The notes under the pieces are model-generated. The model worked only from the letters and a program-made list of their open reading frames with translations. It made no database searches and was not told the DNA's origin. A program made the position numbers and the translations under genes. Shown piece by piece: positions 20,961 to 31,629 of a DNA stretch of 64,000 nucleotides. Each line of letters begins with the position of its first letter. The first letter of the stretch is position 1. Source of the stretch: Methyloceanibacter stevinii (GTDB taxonomy: Bacteria; Pseudomonadota; Alphaproteobacteria; Rhizobiales; Methyloligellaceae); contig NZ_LPWE01000012.1 in NCBI RefSeq assembly GCF_001723355.1, positions 248,001 to 312,000 on the forward strand, given 5' to 3'.

Positions 20961-21157
20961 GTCGTCGCCTCCTCACACAGCACGCGCTAACGTGCTGAAG
21001 TTAAACCAAATTAGCCTATTGAAACACAACAAGACCGACCGCGGACAGGCATCGCCCCCGGGTCCGGTCAGTCCATCAAGCCATGGAACGCGTCTATGTA
21101 GCGATTCCGCTTGACAAGGTCAACTGGCCGTAAGCCCGGAAAAACCTAGTTTTGAGC

Positions 21158-21808
21158 CTATTCTCCGTCCAGCGCCTGATCTATCTCCTTCTGAACCGCC
21201 GCAATATCGGCCATACCATCGACGGTTCTGACCTTACCTTGTGCCGTGTAATAGCCGACCAGCGGCTCTGTCTGGGCGTGATATGCCTTCAGCCGCTCCC
21301 GAACGACTTCTTCCGTATCGTCCTTGCGGCGCTTGAACTCCGTTCCGCCGCAGCGGTCGCAGACGCCCTCTTCCTTGGGCTTCTTGAAAAGCGTGTGGTA
21401 CCCCTCGCCGCAGCTGGCGCAGGTGTACCGGCCCGTGATCCGGCCGACGAGCGCGTCGTCGTCCACGTCGATCACCACGACCCGGTCGACCTCGTCCCCG
21501 CGGGACTTTAGAAGCGCGTCCAGGGCCTCGGCCTGGCCGATGGTGCGCGGAAAGCCGTCGAGGATGAACCCGGTGCCGCCTTCCTCTTGATCCATCCGCT
21601 CGGAAATCAGACCGATGACGAGCTCGTCGGGCACCAATTCGCCCCGCTCCATGATGTCGCCGGCCTGCTGACCGAGTTTGGTCCCGGCCGCAACCGCGGC
21701 ACGCAGCATGTCGCCCGTTGAAAGCTGTACCAGGCCGCGCATGTCCTCGAGCCGCTTCGCCTGCGTTCCCTTGCCTGCACCCGGCGCGCCCAGCATCACC
21801 AAGTTCAT
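21158..21808 (-). CDS. adk: Adenylate kinase, zinc-type LID
   Basis: Interconverts ATP plus AMP and two ADP. The P-loop is GAPGAGKGTQ (residues 7-16), followed by LSTGDMLRAA for AMP binding and DGFPRTIGQAEAL. The LID domain carries four cysteines (YTCASCGEGYH and GVCDRCGGTEF), the zinc-binding arrangement of Gram-positive and many alphaproteobacterial kinases, absent in E. coli. Length 216 residues is normal. Its ATG overlaps the secY stop by four bases. Confidence 0.97.
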   Translation of the reverse strand: MNLVMLGAPGAGKGTQAKRLEDMRGLVQLSTGDMLRAAVAAGTKLGQQAGDIMERGELVPDELVIGLISERMDQEEGGTGFILDGFPRTIGQAEALDALLKSRGDEVDRVVVIDVDDDALVGRITGRYTCASCGEGYHTLFKKPKEEGVCDRCGGTEFKRRKDDTEEVVRERLKAYHAQTEPLVGYYTAQGKVRTVDGMADIAAVQKEIDQALDGE

Positions 21809-23136
21809 CGACGCCGTCCCCTCAGCTTGGCCTTCTTGATCAGCCCCTCATATTGGTGGGCCAGAAGGTGGCTCTGGATTTGAGCCACGGTATCCATCGT
21901 CACACTCACAACGATGAGAAGCGAGGTGCCGCCGAAGTAGAACGGGACGCCCCATTCGGCGATGAGAATTTCAGGAAGGACGCAGACGGCGGCCAGATAA
22001 ATTGCACCGACGACCGTGATCCGGGTCAGCACGTAGTCGATATATTCGGCCGTGCGCTCGCCAGGCCGGATCCCCGGCAGGAAACCGCCGTACTTCTTCA
22101 GATTGTCCGCCGTCTCCTTGGGGTTGAACACAACCGCCGTGTAGAAGAAGGCGAAGAAGATGATCAGCGAGACGTAAATCAGGATGTAGAGCGGCTGCCC
22201 GCGGCCCAGCATGGCAGTCACCGAGGTCAACCACTCGGGGCCCTGCCCGGCCGAGAAATTCGCAACCGTGATCGGCAGCAGCAGCAGCGAGGAGGCAAAG
22301 ATCGGCGGGATCACGCCGGCGGTGTTCAGCTTCAGGGGAAGATGCGAGGCATCGCCCTGAAACATCTTGTTGCCGACTTGCCGCTTTGGATACTGCACCA
22401 ACAATCGCCGTTGGGCGCGCTCCATGAAGACGATGAAGGCGATGACTGCGGTCGCGACCACGAACAGAGCGAGGATCAGCCCCGTGGACAAGGCGCCTTG
22501 CTTCCCGAGTTCCAGCGTTCCGATCAGAGCTGCCGGCAGCCCCGCGACAATACCCGCATAGATAATCAGCGAGATACCGTTGCCGACACCGCGGGCGGTG
22601 ATCTGCTCGCCGAGCCACATCAGGAAGACCGTACCGCCAACCAGGGTGATGACGGTCGTGATACGGAAGAACCAGCCCGGGTCGGTGACGATATTGCCGG
22701 CGCCTTCGAGGCCGACGGCAATGCCGTAACCCTGAAGAGCGGCCAGGAGCACCGTACCGTAGCGCGTGTACTGGTTGATCTGGCGGCGGCCCTGCTCGCC
22801 TTCTTTCTTGAGCTGCTCAAGAGTCGGCGAAACGGTCGTCAGAAGCTGAATGATAATCGATGCCGAAATGTACGGCATGATATTGAGCGCGAAGATCGCC
22901 ATACGCCCGACAGCGCCGCCGGAGAACATGTTGAACATGCCCAAAATGCCGGACTGCTGCTGCTTGAAGACGTCTGCAAGCGCCTGAGGATTGATGCCGG
23001 GGATCGGAATGTAGGTTCCGAGCCGGTAGATCACGAGCGCGACCAGCGTGAACATGATGCGCTTCTTGAGTTCGTCGGCCTTCGCAAAGGCGGCGAAGTT
23101 CAAGTTCGACGCGAGCTGTTCTGCGGCAGATGCCAT
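21805..23136 (-). CDS. secY: Protein translocase subunit SecY
   Basis: The channel-forming subunit of SecYEG, 443 residues with ten membrane helices. Conserved segments include YRLGTYIPIPGINP near the start, NIMPYISASIIIQLL, the cytoplasmic loop with FMERAQRRLLVQYPKRQVG and the late NPKETADNLKKYGGFLPGIR. It lies between rplO and adk as in other spc operons; secE is at 49.1 kb in this window. Confidence 0.98.
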   Translation of the reverse strand: MASAAEQLASNLNFAAFAKADELKKRIMFTLVALVIYRLGTYIPIPGINPQALADVFKQQQSGILGMFNMFSGGAVGRMAIFALNIMPYISASIIIQLLTTVSPTLEQLKKEGEQGRRQINQYTRYGTVLLAALQGYGIAVGLEGAGNIVTDPGWFFRITTVITLVGGTVFLMWLGEQITARGVGNGISLIIYAGIVAGLPAALIGTLELGKQGALSTGLILALFVVATAVIAFIVFMERAQRRLLVQYPKRQVGNKMFQGDASHLPLKLNTAGVIPPIFASSLLLLPITVANFSAGQGPEWLTSVTAMLGRGQPLYILIYVSLIIFFAFFYTAVVFNPKETADNLKKYGGFLPGIRPGERTAEYIDYVLTRITVVGAIYLAAVCVLPEILIAEWGVPFYFGGTSLLIVVSVTMDTVAQIQSHLLAHQYEGLIKKAKLRGRRR

Positions 23137-23208
23137 TAGCGCTCTTCCCTTCTCCGGGCCGGCTGGGCGGTCCTACGAACCGGCCGCCCTGCCTCGTCCC
23201 GGCCCGCC

Positions 23209-23799
23209 CTACTCGGACGTGTCGTTCTTCGCTGCGGATTTCTTGGCTGCCGCCTTCTTGGGAGCGGCTTTCTTCGTAGCCGCCTTCTTGGCGGTCTTCT
23301 TCGGCGCGTCCTGGCCTGCGGACTTGGCCTGACGCTGCGGCATCGCCGTGATCGTCACGGTTCCGCCGGCAGCCTCGACGGCCTTAACCGCGCCGCTCGA
23401 TGCGCCGGTGATCTCAAAGGACACCTTCGACTTGAGCTCGCCGCGGCCGAGCAGACGCACACCATCGCGTGCGCGGCGGACGACACCGGCTTCGACCAGC
23501 GCCTGAACCGTGACCGGCTTGGAGGCATCGAGCTTCTTGTCGTCGATCGCCGTCTGGATACGGCCGACATTCACCTCGTTGAAGTCCTTGGCGAAGTTGT
23601 TGTTGAAGCCACGCTTCGGCAGGCGCATGTGGATCGGCATCTGGCCGCCCTCAAAGCCCTTGATGGCCACGCCCGAGCGCGATTTCTGGCCCTTCTGGCC
23701 ATGACCGGAGGTCTTGCCCAGGCCGGAGCCGATACCGCGTCCTACACGCTTCTTCGACGTTGTCGCGCCGGGAAGGTCGCGAAGATCGTTCAGTCGCAT
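23209..23799 (-). CDS. rplO: 50S ribosomal protein L15 with Lys/Ala-rich C-terminal extension
   Basis: The first 155 or so residues are standard L15: [20 protein letters not shown], the Gly-rich [20 protein letters not shown] and [18 protein letters not shown]. Beyond the usual end there are roughly 40 extra residues of repeated Ala-Ala-x-Lys-Lys units resembling a histone H1 tail ([17 protein letters not shown]). The total of 196 residues compares with 145-160 in most bacteria. The tail is probably disordered and rRNA- or DNA-binding; its role is unknown. Confidence 0.96.
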   Translation of the reverse strand: MRLNDLRDLPGATTSKKRVGRGIGSGLGKTSGHGQKGQKSRSGVAIKGFEGGQMPIHMRLPKRGFNNNFAKDFNEVNVGRIQTAIDDKKLDASKPVTVQALVEAGVVRRARDGVRLLGRGELKSKVSFEITGASSGAVKAVEAAGGTVTITAMPQRQAKSAGQDAPKKTAKKAATKKAAPKKAAAKKSAAKNDTSE

Positions 23800-23810
23800 C
23801 TTATCTACCC

Positions 23811-24014
23811 TTAAGCTCCGGCCTCGTCCTCGACGATACGCACCAGATGGCTCACCTTGGCCACCATGCCGCGCACTTCGGGGCTGTCGACCAGCGTCCG
23901 CCGCTTGTGCATCTTGTTCAGGCCGAGCCCGATAAGGGTCGCGCGCTGCACGCCGGGCCGCCGGATCGGGCTTCCGATCTGCTCCACGACGATTGTCTTC
24001 TTATTCTCGGCCAT
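23811..24014 (-). CDS. rpmD: 50S ribosomal protein L30
   Basis: A 67-residue protein with the typical [20 protein letters not shown] and [19 protein letters not shown] segments. It sits between rpsE and rplO in the spc operon. Confidence 0.96.
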   Translation of the reverse strand: MAENKKTIVVEQIGSPIRRPGVQRATLIGLGLNKMHKRRTLVDSPEVRGMVAKVSHLVRIVEDEAGA

Positions 24015-24040
24015 CTTCGTTCAACCTTGTCTGTGGGCCC

Positions 24041-24610
24041 TTAGGCTTGCGCCTCGGCAGCATCACCCGCCTGATCGCGGCGGCGCGATACGATTTCGCT
24101 CACCTTCTTCCCGCGCCGCGCGGCCACGCCACGGGGGCTGTCCTCATGGCGCAGCGCATCGAACGTGGCGCGCACCATGTTGTACGGGTTCGAACTTCCG
24201 AGCGACTTCGCAACCACATCCTGGATGCCAAGCGTCTCGAACACGGCACGCATCGGGCCACCGGCGATGATGCCGGTACCGGGAGGCGCCGCGCGCAGAA
24301 TCACCTTGCCCGCGCCATGCTGGCCGCGCACGTCGTGGTGCAGCGTCCGGCCCTCGCGCAAGGGCACCTTGACCAGGTTGCGCTTCGCAGATTCCGTCGC
24401 CTTGCGGATTGCCTCCGGCACTTCGCGCGCCTTGCCGTGGCCGAAACCGACCCGGCCCTTCTGATCGCCGACAACGACCAGCGCGGCAAAACCGAAACGA
24501 CGTCCGCCCTTCACCACCTTGGCGACGCGGTTGATGTGAACCAGCTTGTCGACGAATTCGCTGTCGCGATCGTCGCGATCGCGGTCTCTACCTTGCGGGC
24601 CTCGTGCCAC
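24041..24610 (-). CDS. rpsE: 30S ribosomal protein S5
   Basis: A 189-residue protein at the mRNA entry channel that affects decoding accuracy. Core motifs are [40 protein letters not shown] and [20 protein letters not shown]. Short Ala/Gln-rich tail. spc operon. Confidence 0.98.
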   Translation of the reverse strand: MARGPQGRDRDRDDRDSEFVDKLVHINRVAKVVKGGRRFGFAALVVVGDQKGRVGFGHGKAREVPEAIRKATESAKRNLVKVPLREGRTLHHDVRGQHGAGKVILRAAPPGTGIIAGGPMRAVFETLGIQDVVAKSLGSSNPYNMVRATFDALRHEDSPRGVAARRGKKVSEIVSRRRDQAGDAAEAQA

Positions 24611-24631
24611 GGTCGATCCTTTCCGAATACC

Positions 24632-24997
24632 CTAAAAGTTCAGACCCGCCTCGCGGGCCGCGTCTGCGAGCGCCTTGATACGCCCGTGATAGATGTAGGA
24701 GCCGCGGTCAAAGACCACGTCCTTGACACCGGCCTTCACTGCACGCTCGGCAACGAGTTTGCCGACAGCTTCCGCCGCCGCCGTATCGCTCCCCTTGGGC
24801 AGCGAGCCCTTGATGTCCTTATCGAGGCTCGACGCGAATGCGAGCGTCTTGCCCTCGCGATCGTCGATCACCTGCGCGTAGATATGCTTCGAGGAACGGA
24901 ACACCGACAGACGCGCACGTCCATTGGCCGCCCGCTTCAGCGAATGCCGCACCCGGCGCGCACGCCGCACAGTGCTGTTGTTCAACGTACCCATCAT
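24632..24997 (-). CDS. rplR: 50S ribosomal protein L18
   Basis: A 5S rRNA-binding protein of the central protuberance, about 121 residues. Recognised by [18 protein letters not shown] and [20 protein letters not shown] with the ending REAGLNF. Two consecutive ATG codons (24997 and 24994) are possible starts. Confidence 0.97.
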   Translation of the reverse strand: MMGTLNNSTVRRARRVRHSLKRAANGRARLSVFRSSKHIYAQVIDDREGKTLAFASSLDKDIKGSLPKGSDTAAAEAVGKLVAERAVKAGVKDVVFDRGSYIYHGRIKALADAAREAGLNF

Positions 24998-25005
24998 CAA
25001 TCCCG

Positions 25006-25539
25006 CTACTTCTTCTTGCCTTCTTTACGGAAAATGTACTCGCCGGCATACTTCACGCCCTTGCCCTTGTAGGGCTCCGGCGGACGGTAACGGCGGATCT
25101 CCGCTGCCACTTGGCCGACCAGCTGCTTGTCGATGCCGCTCACCACAATCTCGGTCGGCTTCGGACAACTGATTTCGATCCCCTTCGGGATCTCGAAATC
25201 AACGTCATGGCTGAAGCCGAGCTGCAGTTGAAGGGACTGCCCCTTCATCGCCGCGCGGTAGCCGACGCCGTTGATCTCGAGCGTCTTCGAGAAGCCTTCC
25301 GTCACACCCGTGACCAGGTTGGCCACAATCGTGCGCGACATGCCCCACATCGCACGCGAGTCCTTGTCGTCCTCGCGCATGCCGATCTCGATCCCGTCAT
25401 CGCCCATCTTAGCGATGACATGGTCGACCAGCACGTGGCTGAGTTCGCCCTTGGGTCCTTTGACCTTGATTTCCTGACCGTCCACGGAGGCCGTGACGCC
25501 GCCGGGGATTGGGACTGGTCTTTTGCCGATGCGCGACAT
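25006..25539 (-). CDS. rplF: 50S ribosomal protein L6
   Basis: A 177-residue protein near the sarcin-ricin loop and factor-binding site. It starts [17 protein letters not shown] and contains [20 protein letters not shown] and the ending [15 protein letters not shown]. spc operon between rpsH and rplR. Confidence 0.98.
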   Translation of the reverse strand: MSRIGKRPVPIPGGVTASVDGQEIKVKGPKGELSHVLVDHVIAKMGDDGIEIGMREDDKDSRAMWGMSRTIVANLVTGVTEGFSKTLEINGVGYRAAMKGQSLQLQLGFSHDVDFEIPKGIEISCPKPTEIVVSGIDKQLVGQVAAEIRRYRPPEPYKGKGVKYAGEYIFRKEGKKK

Positions 25540-25568
25540 TGATCAAACCTTCGCTTCAAATGGGTCCG

Positions 25569-25967
25569 CTAAAATACGCTGCAGAGAATCTCGCCGCCGA
25601 CATTCTCGTTCCGCGCCTGCGAATCCGACATGACGCCCTTCGGCGTCGAAAGAATTGACACACCCAGACCGTTTGCAACGGTCGGGAGATTCTTCACCGA
25701 GGAATACACACGCCGGCCTGGTGTCGACACCCGTTTGATGTCCTTGATCACCGGCTCGCCGTCGAAGTACTTGAGTTCGATCTCGAACTCAGACTTCCCG
25801 CCGTCGTAGTCGACGCGCGCGTAGCCACGGATATAGCCCTCGTCAGCCAGCACCTCGAGCACGCGCTCGCGCAGCTTGGAGGTTGGCGTTGAGACCTTCG
25901 TCTTGCGCCGCATCTGCGCATTGCGGATGCGGGTCAGCATATCGCCAAGAGGATCGTTGATGCTCAT
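25569..25967 (-). CDS. rpsH: 30S ribosomal protein S8
   Basis: A 132-residue central-domain protein binding 16S helix 21; in E. coli it represses the spc operon. Recognised by [20 protein letters not shown] and the C-terminal [18 protein letters not shown]. Ends GEILCSVF. Confidence 0.98.
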   Translation of the reverse strand: MSINDPLGDMLTRIRNAQMRRKTKVSTPTSKLRERVLEVLADEGYIRGYARVDYDGGKSEFEIELKYFDGEPVIKDIKRVSTPGRRVYSSVKNLPTVANGLGVSILSTPKGVMSDSQARNENVGGEILCSVF

Positions 25968-25975
25968 CGAAGTCC

Positions 25976-26278
25976 TTACCAGCTCGACTTAACCATGCCG
26001 GGGATCAGCCCGTTGCTTGCAAGATCGCGCAATGCAATGCGCGACATGCGAAGCTTGCGGTAGTACCGCGCGGCCGCCGTGAGATCGCAACGGTTGTGAA
26101 TACGTGTCGGCGAGGCATTGCGCGGAATCTCCGCCAGCTTCAGCCGCGCCGCGAAGCGCTCCTCAGCCGGGAAAGACTCGTCCTTGGCGATAGCCTTCAG
26201 CCGCGCCCGACGCGCCTCGTATTTCTTAGCAAGGCGGCGGCGCTTCTTGTCCCGCTCGATCATGCTCGTCTTAGCCAT
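25976..26278 (-). CDS. rpsN: 30S ribosomal protein S14
   Basis: S14 of the long type without zinc cysteines, binding in the 30S head. N-terminus [20 protein letters not shown] and C-terminus [20 protein letters not shown] are typical. It has 100 residues, one fewer than usual: the universally conserved GRPRGYYRK segment appears as AAARYYRK. Adding back three G bases in two G runs at 26065-26080 restores Gly-Arg-Pro-Arg-Gly exactly, so this looks like a masked in-frame sequencing loss rather than a variant. Confidence 0.95.
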   Translation of the reverse strand: MAKTSMIERDKKRRRLAKKYEARRARLKAIAKDESFPAEERFAARLKLAEIPRNASPTRIHNRCDLTAAARYYRKLRMSRIALRDLASNGLIPGMVKSSW

Positions 26279-26306
26279 TCAGCCTCCTGTCGCAGCCAGC
26301 CCGTGC

Positions 26307-26864
26307 TTAGCTACGGAACGGAAAGTTCAAACCCTTCAAAAGCGCGCGTGCCTCGTCGTCGTTGTCCGCCGTCGTGCACACGATGATGTCCATGCCAAGC
26401 ACGTCTTCCACCTTGTCGTAGTCGATCTCGGGGAAAACGATGTGCTCTTTCAGGCCCATCGAATAGTTGCCGCGCCCATCGAAACTCTTCGGATTGAGTC
26501 CACGGAAATCGCGAACGCGCGGCAGCGCGACATTCACGAGCCGGTCGAGGAACTCGAACATCCGGTTCTTACGCAGTGTCACTTTCACGCCGACGGGCAT
26601 GCCCTCACGCAGCTTGAAGCCGGCGATAGACTTGCGCGCCTTCGTGATCACAGGCCGCTGGCCCGCGATTAGCCCGAGGTCGTTGGCCGCGGACTTGACC
26701 TTCTTCGAGTCGTTCACGGCCTCGCCAACGCCGATGTTCAACACCACCTTCTCGAGGCGGGGAATCTGCATGACGTTCTTGTAAGCGAACTCTTTCCCGA
26801 GCTCGGCCTTGATAACGTCGTGGTACTGCTGCTTAAGCCGCGGTGTATATGCCTGCTCAGCCAT
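26307..26864 (-). CDS. rplE: 50S ribosomal protein L5
   Basis: A 185-residue 5S rRNA-binding protein contacting the P-site tRNA. Typical segments are [36 protein letters not shown] and [19 protein letters not shown]. Its start overlaps the end of rplX by 8 bases. Confidence 0.98.
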   Translation of the reverse strand: MAEQAYTPRLKQQYHDVIKAELGKEFAYKNVMQIPRLEKVVLNIGVGEAVNDSKKVKSAANDLGLIAGQRPVITKARKSIAGFKLREGMPVGVKVTLRKNRMFEFLDRLVNVALPRVRDFRGLNPKSFDGRGNYSMGLKEHIVFPEIDYDKVEDVLGMDIIVCTTADNDDEARALLKGLNFPFRS

Positions 26865-27177
26865 CGATGACCTCGCCCGAACGCTTTGCGAAACGCACCT
26901 TGCGTCCGTCCTTCAAGAATTTGTAGCCGACGCGCGTGGGTTGCCCATCCTTGGGATCCTCAAGCGCGAGATTCGAAATATGGATCGGGGCTTCCTTGGT
27001 GATGATGCCCCCCTCCTGGGATGCGCTCTGACGCTGGTGCTTGCGCATTTGCGCCACGCCCTGCACCACGGCCCGGTTCTCGGACGGCAGAACTTTCAGG
27101 ACTTCGCCCTTCTTGCCCTTGTCCTTGCCCGTGAGCACCACAACGTGGTCGCCCTTTTTGATCTTCAAGCCTGCCAT
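26857..27177 (-). CDS. rplX: 50S ribosomal protein L24
   Basis: An assembly-initiator protein with an N-terminal KOW motif ([20 protein letters not shown]). About 106 residues from the ATG at 27177, which is 10 bases after a GGAGG ribosome-binding site; a GTG at 27183 is a less well spaced alternative. spc operon. Confidence 0.96.
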   Translation of the reverse strand: MAGLKIKKGDHVVVLTGKDKGKKGEVLKVLPSENRAVVQGVAQMRKHQRQSASQEGGIITKEAPIHISNLALEDPKDGQPTRVGYKFLKDGRKVRFAKRSGEVIDG

Positions 27178-27179
27178 GA

Positions 27180-27548
27180 TCACAGAACCTCCGGCGCGAG
27201 CGACACGATCTTCATGTGCTTCTTAGCCCGCAACTCGCGCGTGACGGGGCCGAAGATACGCGTACCCACCGGCTCACCTTGCGCATTGACCAAAACCGCC
27301 GCATTGCGGTCGAACCGGATCAGCGAACCGTCCTGACGGCGCACGCCCGTGGCGGTACGCACGATCACGGCCTTCATGACCTGGCCCTTCTTCACACGGC
27401 CGCGCGGAATCGCTTCCTTGACGCTGACCACGATGGTGTCTCCGATCGACGCGTATTTCCGCTTCGAACCGCCGAGCACCTTGATGCATTGCACGCGCTT
27501 TGCACCAGAATTGTCGGCGACATCGAGATTGGTCTGCATCTGAATCAT
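27180..27548 (-). CDS. rplN: 50S ribosomal protein L14
   Basis: A 122-residue protein at the subunit interface. Start [20 protein letters not shown] and the motifs [20 protein letters not shown] and [20 protein letters not shown] are standard. First gene of the spc operon, downstream of rpsQ. Confidence 0.98.
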   Translation of the reverse strand: MIQMQTNLDVADNSGAKRVQCIKVLGGSKRKYASIGDTIVVSVKEAIPRGRVKKGQVMKAVIVRTATGVRRQDGSLIRFDRNAAVLVNAQGEPVGTRIFGPVTRELRAKKHMKIVSLAPEVL

Positions 27549-27595
27549 GGCATTCGCCTTATTCAGGCCCTCATCGAGGCCCTTCGTTATTCGCC

Positions 27596-27841
27596 TTAGC
27601 TGGCTGCCTGCTCACGCGGCAAAACCACCCAACATTTCTGCTTCGATAGCGGCGCGCATTCCTCGATCCACACCTTCTCGCCGACCTTGAACTCATTGTT
27701 CTCGTCGTGCGCGTGGTAGTTCTTGGAGCGGCGAACCACTTTGTGGAACAGGGGATGCGTGAAGCGGCGCTCGACCTTGACCACAACGGTCTTGTCGTTC
27801 TTGTCGCTCACCACGGTCCCAATCAAAACGCGTTTCGGCAT
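27596..27841 (-). CDS. rpsQ: 30S ribosomal protein S17
   Basis: An 81-residue primary 16S rRNA binder with the OB-fold sequence [20 protein letters not shown] and [20 protein letters not shown]. Last gene of the S10 operon. Confidence 0.97.
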   Translation of the reverse strand: MPKRVLIGTVVSDKNDKTVVVKVERRFTHPLFHKVVRRSKNYHAHDENNEFKVGEKVWIEECAPLSKQKCWVVLPREQAAS

Positions 27842-27852
27842 CGTATCTACCT

Positions 27853-28053
27853 TTAAGCCTTCGCAGCGGCGCTCTTCTGGCGCGCGATCGTCTGTACGCG
27901 CGCGATATCGCGCCGCACCTGCCGAACCCGCGCCGTATTCTCAAGCTGCCCGGAAGCCGCCTGGAAGCGCAGGTTGAACTGCTCTTTCTTCAACTTGACC
28001 AACTCGTCATTGAGCTGATCCACCGTCATATCGTTCACTTGGCTCGCCTTCAT
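27853..28053 (-). CDS. rpmC: 50S ribosomal protein L29
   Basis: A 66-residue protein at the tunnel exit. Helical hairpin with [20 protein letters not shown] and [15 protein letters not shown]. Located between rplP and rpsQ; a single base pair or so separates it from neighbouring signals. Confidence 0.96.
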   Translation of the reverse strand: MKASQVNDMTVDQLNDELVKLKKEQFNLRFQAASGQLENTARVRQVRRDIARVQTIARQKSAAAKA

Positions 28054-28056
28054 CGC

Positions 28057-28470
28057 TTAGCCCTCGATACGTGCCACGACACGCGTCTTGATCGGCAGCT
28101 TCGCCGCCGCCAGCCGCAGCGCCTCGCGTGCCACAGGCTCACCGACGCCGTCGATCTCGAACATGATGCGACCCGGCTTGACCTTGGCCGCCCAGAACTC
28201 CGGCGTACCCTTACCCTTACCCATGCGGACTTCGGTCGGCTTCTTCGAAACCGGGACGTCCGGAAAGATGCGGATCCAAACACGGCCAGCACGCTTCATC
28301 TGACGCGTCATGGCACGGCGGGCAGCTTCGATCTGCCGCGCGGTGACCCGCGCCGGCTCTTGCGCCTTCAACCCGAAGGTCCCGAAGGTCAACGCAGATC
28401 CGCCCTTCGCCGCACCTTTGATGCGACCCTTGTGCATCTTGCGGAACTTTGTGCGTTTCGGTTGCAGCAT
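28057..28470 (-). CDS. rplP: 50S ribosomal protein L16
   Basis: A 137-residue protein near the A site. Start [19 protein letters not shown] and the core [40 protein letters not shown] are diagnostic. S10 operon, 3 bp before rpmC. Confidence 0.98.
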   Translation of the reverse strand: MLQPKRTKFRKMHKGRIKGAAKGGSALTFGTFGLKAQEPARVTARQIEAARRAMTRQMKRAGRVWIRIFPDVPVSKKPTEVRMGKGKGTPEFWAAKVKPGRIMFEIDGVGEPVAREALRLAAAKLPIKTRVVARIEG

Positions 28471-28475
28471 AATTC

Positions 28476-29207
28476 TTAAGTCCTGCCCTTAGCCTTACGC
28501 CCGTGCGGAGTCGCGCCGACCACCGGACGTCCGCCCTCTTGTGCCTCAAGGGCCTTGGTCTCCTGGGCCATGGGGTCGTGCTCCATGATCTCGCCCTTGA
28601 AAATCCAAACCTTGATGCCGATGATTCCATAGGCCGTACGCCCGAGCGCCGTCCCGTAGTCGATATTGGCGCGCAGCGTGTGCAGCGGCACACGGCCCTC
28701 GCGGTACCATTCCATGCGCGCGATTTCCGCGCCGCCAAGCCGGCCCGAGCAATTGATGCGGATGCCGAGCGCGCCCATGCGGACCGCCGACTGCACCGCC
28801 CGCTTCATGGCCCGGCGGAACGCCACGCGGCGTTCGAGCTGCTGGGCAATACCCTCAGCCACCAGCGTCGCGTCGACCTCCGGCTTCCGCACCTCGACGA
28901 TGTTCAGGTGCACTTCGGAGTCCGTCATCGTCGCCAGCTCTTTGCGGAGCGTCTCGATGTCCGCGCCCTTCTTACCGATCAGGATGCCCGGACGAGCGGT
29001 ATAGACCGTGACGCGGCACTTCTTGTGCGGGCGCTCCACGACGACCTTCGAAATGCCGGCCTGCTTGCGCGTCTTGAGAATGTGCTCGCGCATCTTGAGA
29101 TCTTCGTGCAGCAGGTCTGCGTACTCGCCGCGAGAAGCGAACCAGCGCGAATCCCAAGTGCGGTTGACACCGAGCCTAAGCCCGATCGGGTTGACTTTCT
29201 GTCCCAT
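28476..29207 (-). CDS. rpsC: 30S ribosomal protein S3
   Basis: A 243-residue protein of the mRNA entry pore with an internal KH domain ([18 protein letters not shown]). Start [20 protein letters not shown] at 29207 is preferred; an ATG one codon earlier (29210) also exists. The C-terminal tail carries Glu/Gln- and Arg/Lys-rich sequence. Overlaps the rplV stop. Confidence 0.98.
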   Translation of the reverse strand: MGQKVNPIGLRLGVNRTWDSRWFASRGEYADLLHEDLKMREHILKTRKQAGISKVVVERPHKKCRVTVYTARPGILIGKKGADIETLRKELATMTDSEVHLNIVEVRKPEVDATLVAEGIAQQLERRVAFRRAMKRAVQSAVRMGALGIRINCSGRLGGAEIARMEWYREGRVPLHTLRANIDYGTALGRTAYGIIGIKVWIFKGEIMEHDPMAQETKALEAQEGGRPVVGATPHGRKAKGRT

Positions 29208-29587
29208 CAAGCAGGCTCCTCAACTTGACGCACGACCACGGTCATCTGCGAAAACGGCTTCAAAATCCGAGCCGCCCGGCCGCGTGCACGCGCCTGAATG
29301 CGCTTCATCACAATGTTCTTGCCCACATAGGCTTCCGACACGACCAAGGCATCGACATCCAGATCGTGATTGTTCTCTGCGTTCGCGATCGCCGACTCCA
29401 AGGTCTTCTTGACGTCCTTGGCGATACGCTTGCGCGAGAAGGCGAGATCGGCCAGAGCGCGATCGACCTTCTTGCCCCGAATGAGCTGAGCCACGAGGTT
29501 CAGCTTCTGCGGGCTCACGCGGATAAGCCGGGTGACGGCCTTCGCCTCGTTGTCCTTGAGCGTGCGCTCTCTCTGCGGCTTGCCCAT
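29207..29587 (-). CDS. rplV: 50S ribosomal protein L22
   Basis: A 126-residue protein lining the exit tunnel, where its beta-hairpin is a site of macrolide resistance. Core [41 protein letters not shown]10 operon. Confidence 0.97.
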   Translation of the reverse strand: MGKPQRERTLKDNEAKAVTRLIRVSPQKLNLVAQLIRGKKVDRALADLAFSRKRIAKDVKKTLESAIANAENNHDLDVDALVVSEAYVGKNIVMKRIQARARGRAARILKPFSQMTVVVRQVEEPA

Positions 29588-29589
29588 GA

Positions 29590-29871
29590 CTACTTGCCTC
29601 TCTTCACTTTCCTGTCGGCGGCGTGGCCGTGATAGGTCCGCGTCGGCGAAAACTCACCGAACTTGTGACCCACCATGTCTTCCGTCACCAGAACGGGCAC
29701 ATGCTTCTGCCCGTTATGAACACCAAACGTCAGCCCCACGAACTGAGGAAGAATGGTGGACCGGCGCGACCACATCTTGATCACGGCGTTGGAGCCGCTC
29801 TCACGCGCCTTCTCAGCCTTCTTCAAGAGAAAGCCGTCGACGAACGGGCCTTTCCAAATCGAACGTGCCAC
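29590..29871 (-). CDS. rpsS: 30S ribosomal protein S19
   Basis: A 93-residue head protein. Start [20 protein letters not shown], middle [20 protein letters not shown] and end [20 protein letters not shown] are standard. S10 operon between rplB and rplV. Confidence 0.98.
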   Translation of the reverse strand: MARSIWKGPFVDGFLLKKAEKARESGSNAVIKMWSRRSTILPQFVGLTFGVHNGQKHVPVLVTEDMVGHKFGEFSPTRTYHGHAADRKVKRGK

Positions 29872-29874
29872 GTC

Positions 29875-30714
29875 TTATCCCTTCTTCTTCTTCAGATGGC
29901 GGCTGCGCAGAATGTACTTGTCGCTCGCCTTGTTGGTGCGCGTACGCTTGCCCTTGGTGGACTTACCCCAAGGGGTGACCGGGTGCCGGCCACCGGACGT
30001 CCGTCCTTCACCACCGCCATGCGGATGATCGATCGGGTTCATCGCCACACCGCGAACCACGGGCTTGCGGCCTTTCCAGCGGCTGCGGCCAGCCTTGGAC
30101 AACGACACATTCGCGTTGTCCGGGTTGGAGACCGCACCGACCGTCGCCATGCAGGTGGCCGGAACCATGCGCGTCTCGCCAGAATTCAGACGCAAGATCG
30201 CGTAGCCGGAGTCACGGCCGACGAGCTGCACATAGGCACCCGCCGCGCGTGCGATCTGGCCGCCCTTGCCCTGCTTCATCTCCACATTGTGGACGATGGT
30301 GCCAATCGGCATGTTCGCCAGCGGCATCGCATTGCCAGGCTTCACGTCGACCTTTTCGTCGGCGATCACCTTGTCGCCCGGCGCCAGACGCTGCGGCGCC
30401 AGAATGTAGGCCAGCTCGCCGTCGTCGTACTTGATCAGTGCGATGAACGCCGTGCGGTTCGGATCGTATTCCAGCCGCTCGACGGTCGCCGCGACGCCGT
30501 GTTTGGTCCGCTTGAAATCGACCATGCGGTACGAACGCTTATGACCGCCACCACGATGCCAGATCGAGACGCGTCCCGTGTTGTTACGGCCACCCGACTT
30601 GTTCAAGCCCTCCGTGAGCGGCTTGACCGGCTTGCCCTTCCACAGATGGCTGCGGTCCACGAGCACCAGCTGACGCTGGCTCGGCGTGGTCGGTTTGAAT
30701 GTCTTCAACGCCAT
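29875..30714 (-). CDS. rplB: 50S ribosomal protein L2
   Basis: A 279-residue protein needed for subunit joining and peptidyl-transferase structure. Key segments are [40 protein letters not shown] and the C-terminal [20 protein letters not shown] containing the conserved His cluster. S10 operon. Confidence 0.98.
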   Translation of the reverse strand: MALKTFKPTTPSQRQLVLVDRSHLWKGKPVKPLTEGLNKSGGRNNTGRVSIWHRGGGHKRSYRMVDFKRTKHGVAATVERLEYDPNRTAFIALIKYDDGELAYILAPQRLAPGDKVIADEKVDVKPGNAMPLANMPIGTIVHNVEMKQGKGGQIARAAGAYVQLVGRDSGYAILRLNSGETRMVPATCMATVGAVSNPDNANVSLSKAGRSRWKGRKPVVRGVAMNPIDHPHGGGEGRTSGGRHPVTPWGKSTKGKRTRTNKASDKYILRSRHLKKKKG

Positions 30715-30718
30715 CGCG

Positions 30719-31012
30719 CTAGATCCCTGTCGTCACGTCGATCTTGTCGCCTTCGGCGAGCTTGACGACGGCCTTCTTCGTATCCTTCTGGGTACCCTTG
30801 ATGCCCCGGAAGAACTTGGTCTTACCCTTGCGAGTCAGTGTGTTCACGGCCACCACCTTGACGCCGAACAGCTTCTCCACCGCGTTCTTGATCTGCGGCT
30901 TCGTCGCGTTGAGGCGAACCTTGAACACCACCTGATTGGATTCGGACGCCTCACTCGATTTCTCGGTGATCACCGGTGCCAAAATCACGTCATATGCTTG
31001 CAGCGCACTCAT
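30719..31012 (-). CDS. rplW: 50S ribosomal protein L23
   Basis: A 97-residue protein at the tunnel exit, docking site for trigger factor and SRP. Typical [17 protein letters not shown] and [20 protein letters not shown]. Overlaps the rplD stop by four bases. Confidence 0.97.
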   Translation of the reverse strand: MSALQAYDVILAPVITEKSSEASESNQVVFKVRLNATKPQIKNAVEKLFGVKVVAVNTLTRKGKTKFFRGIKGTQKDTKKAVVKLAEGDKIDVTTGI

Positions 31013-31629
31013 TTGAACCGAGCCTCCAGCGCCTCAAGCGCAGCCTTGGTCAGCACGAGCTTCTCGTGCCGCAAAATGTCGTACACGTTGATGCCCTGGA
31101 TCGGCAGCACATCCACATGCGGGATGTTGCGCGCCGCGAGCGCGAAGTTCGTCTGTACCTCGGCACCGTCCACAATCAGCACGGACCCAAAGCCCAGCTT
31201 CTCGAATTGCGTCTTCAGCGCCTTCGTCTTGGCATCCTTCATGTCGCAGGAATCCAGGACGATCAGCTCTTCGGCCTTCGCCTTGGACGACAGCGCATGC
31301 TTCAGGGCCAGCGCGCGAACCTTCTTCGGCAAATCGAAACCGAAATTGCGCGGCTTCGGACCGAAAGCCTTACCGCCGCCACGGAAGATACCGGGCTTGG
31401 CGCTGCCGTGACGCGCACGGCCCGTGCCCTTCTGCCGGTACATTTTCGCGGTCGTCGCCGTGATCTCCGAACGGTCCTTCGTCGCGACCGTACCGGCGCG
31501 GCGCTTGGCCAGCTGGTAGCGCACCATCCGGTGCAGCAAGTCGGCGCGCGGCTCGAGCCCGAAGACTTCTTCGGACAGTTCCACGGTTCCCGCCTTCTTG
31601 GCGTCGAGCGTTGTTACATCCGCTTTCAT
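31009..31629 (-). CDS. rplD: 50S ribosomal protein L4
   Basis: A 206-residue protein whose loop lines the exit tunnel; in enterobacteria it also represses the S10 operon. Diagnostic loop: [20 protein letters not shown] followed by [17 protein letters not shown]. Ends at the rplW start; begins at the last base of the rplC stop. Confidence 0.98.
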   Translation of the reverse strand: MKADVTTLDAKKAGTVELSEEVFGLEPRADLLHRMVRYQLAKRRAGTVATKDRSEITATTAKMYRQKGTGRARHGSAKPGIFRGGGKAFGPKPRNFGFDLPKKVRALALKHALSSKAKAEELIVLDSCDMKDAKTKALKTQFEKLGFGSVLIVDGAEVQTNFALAARNIPHVDVLPIQGINVYDILRHEKLVLTKAALEALEARFK

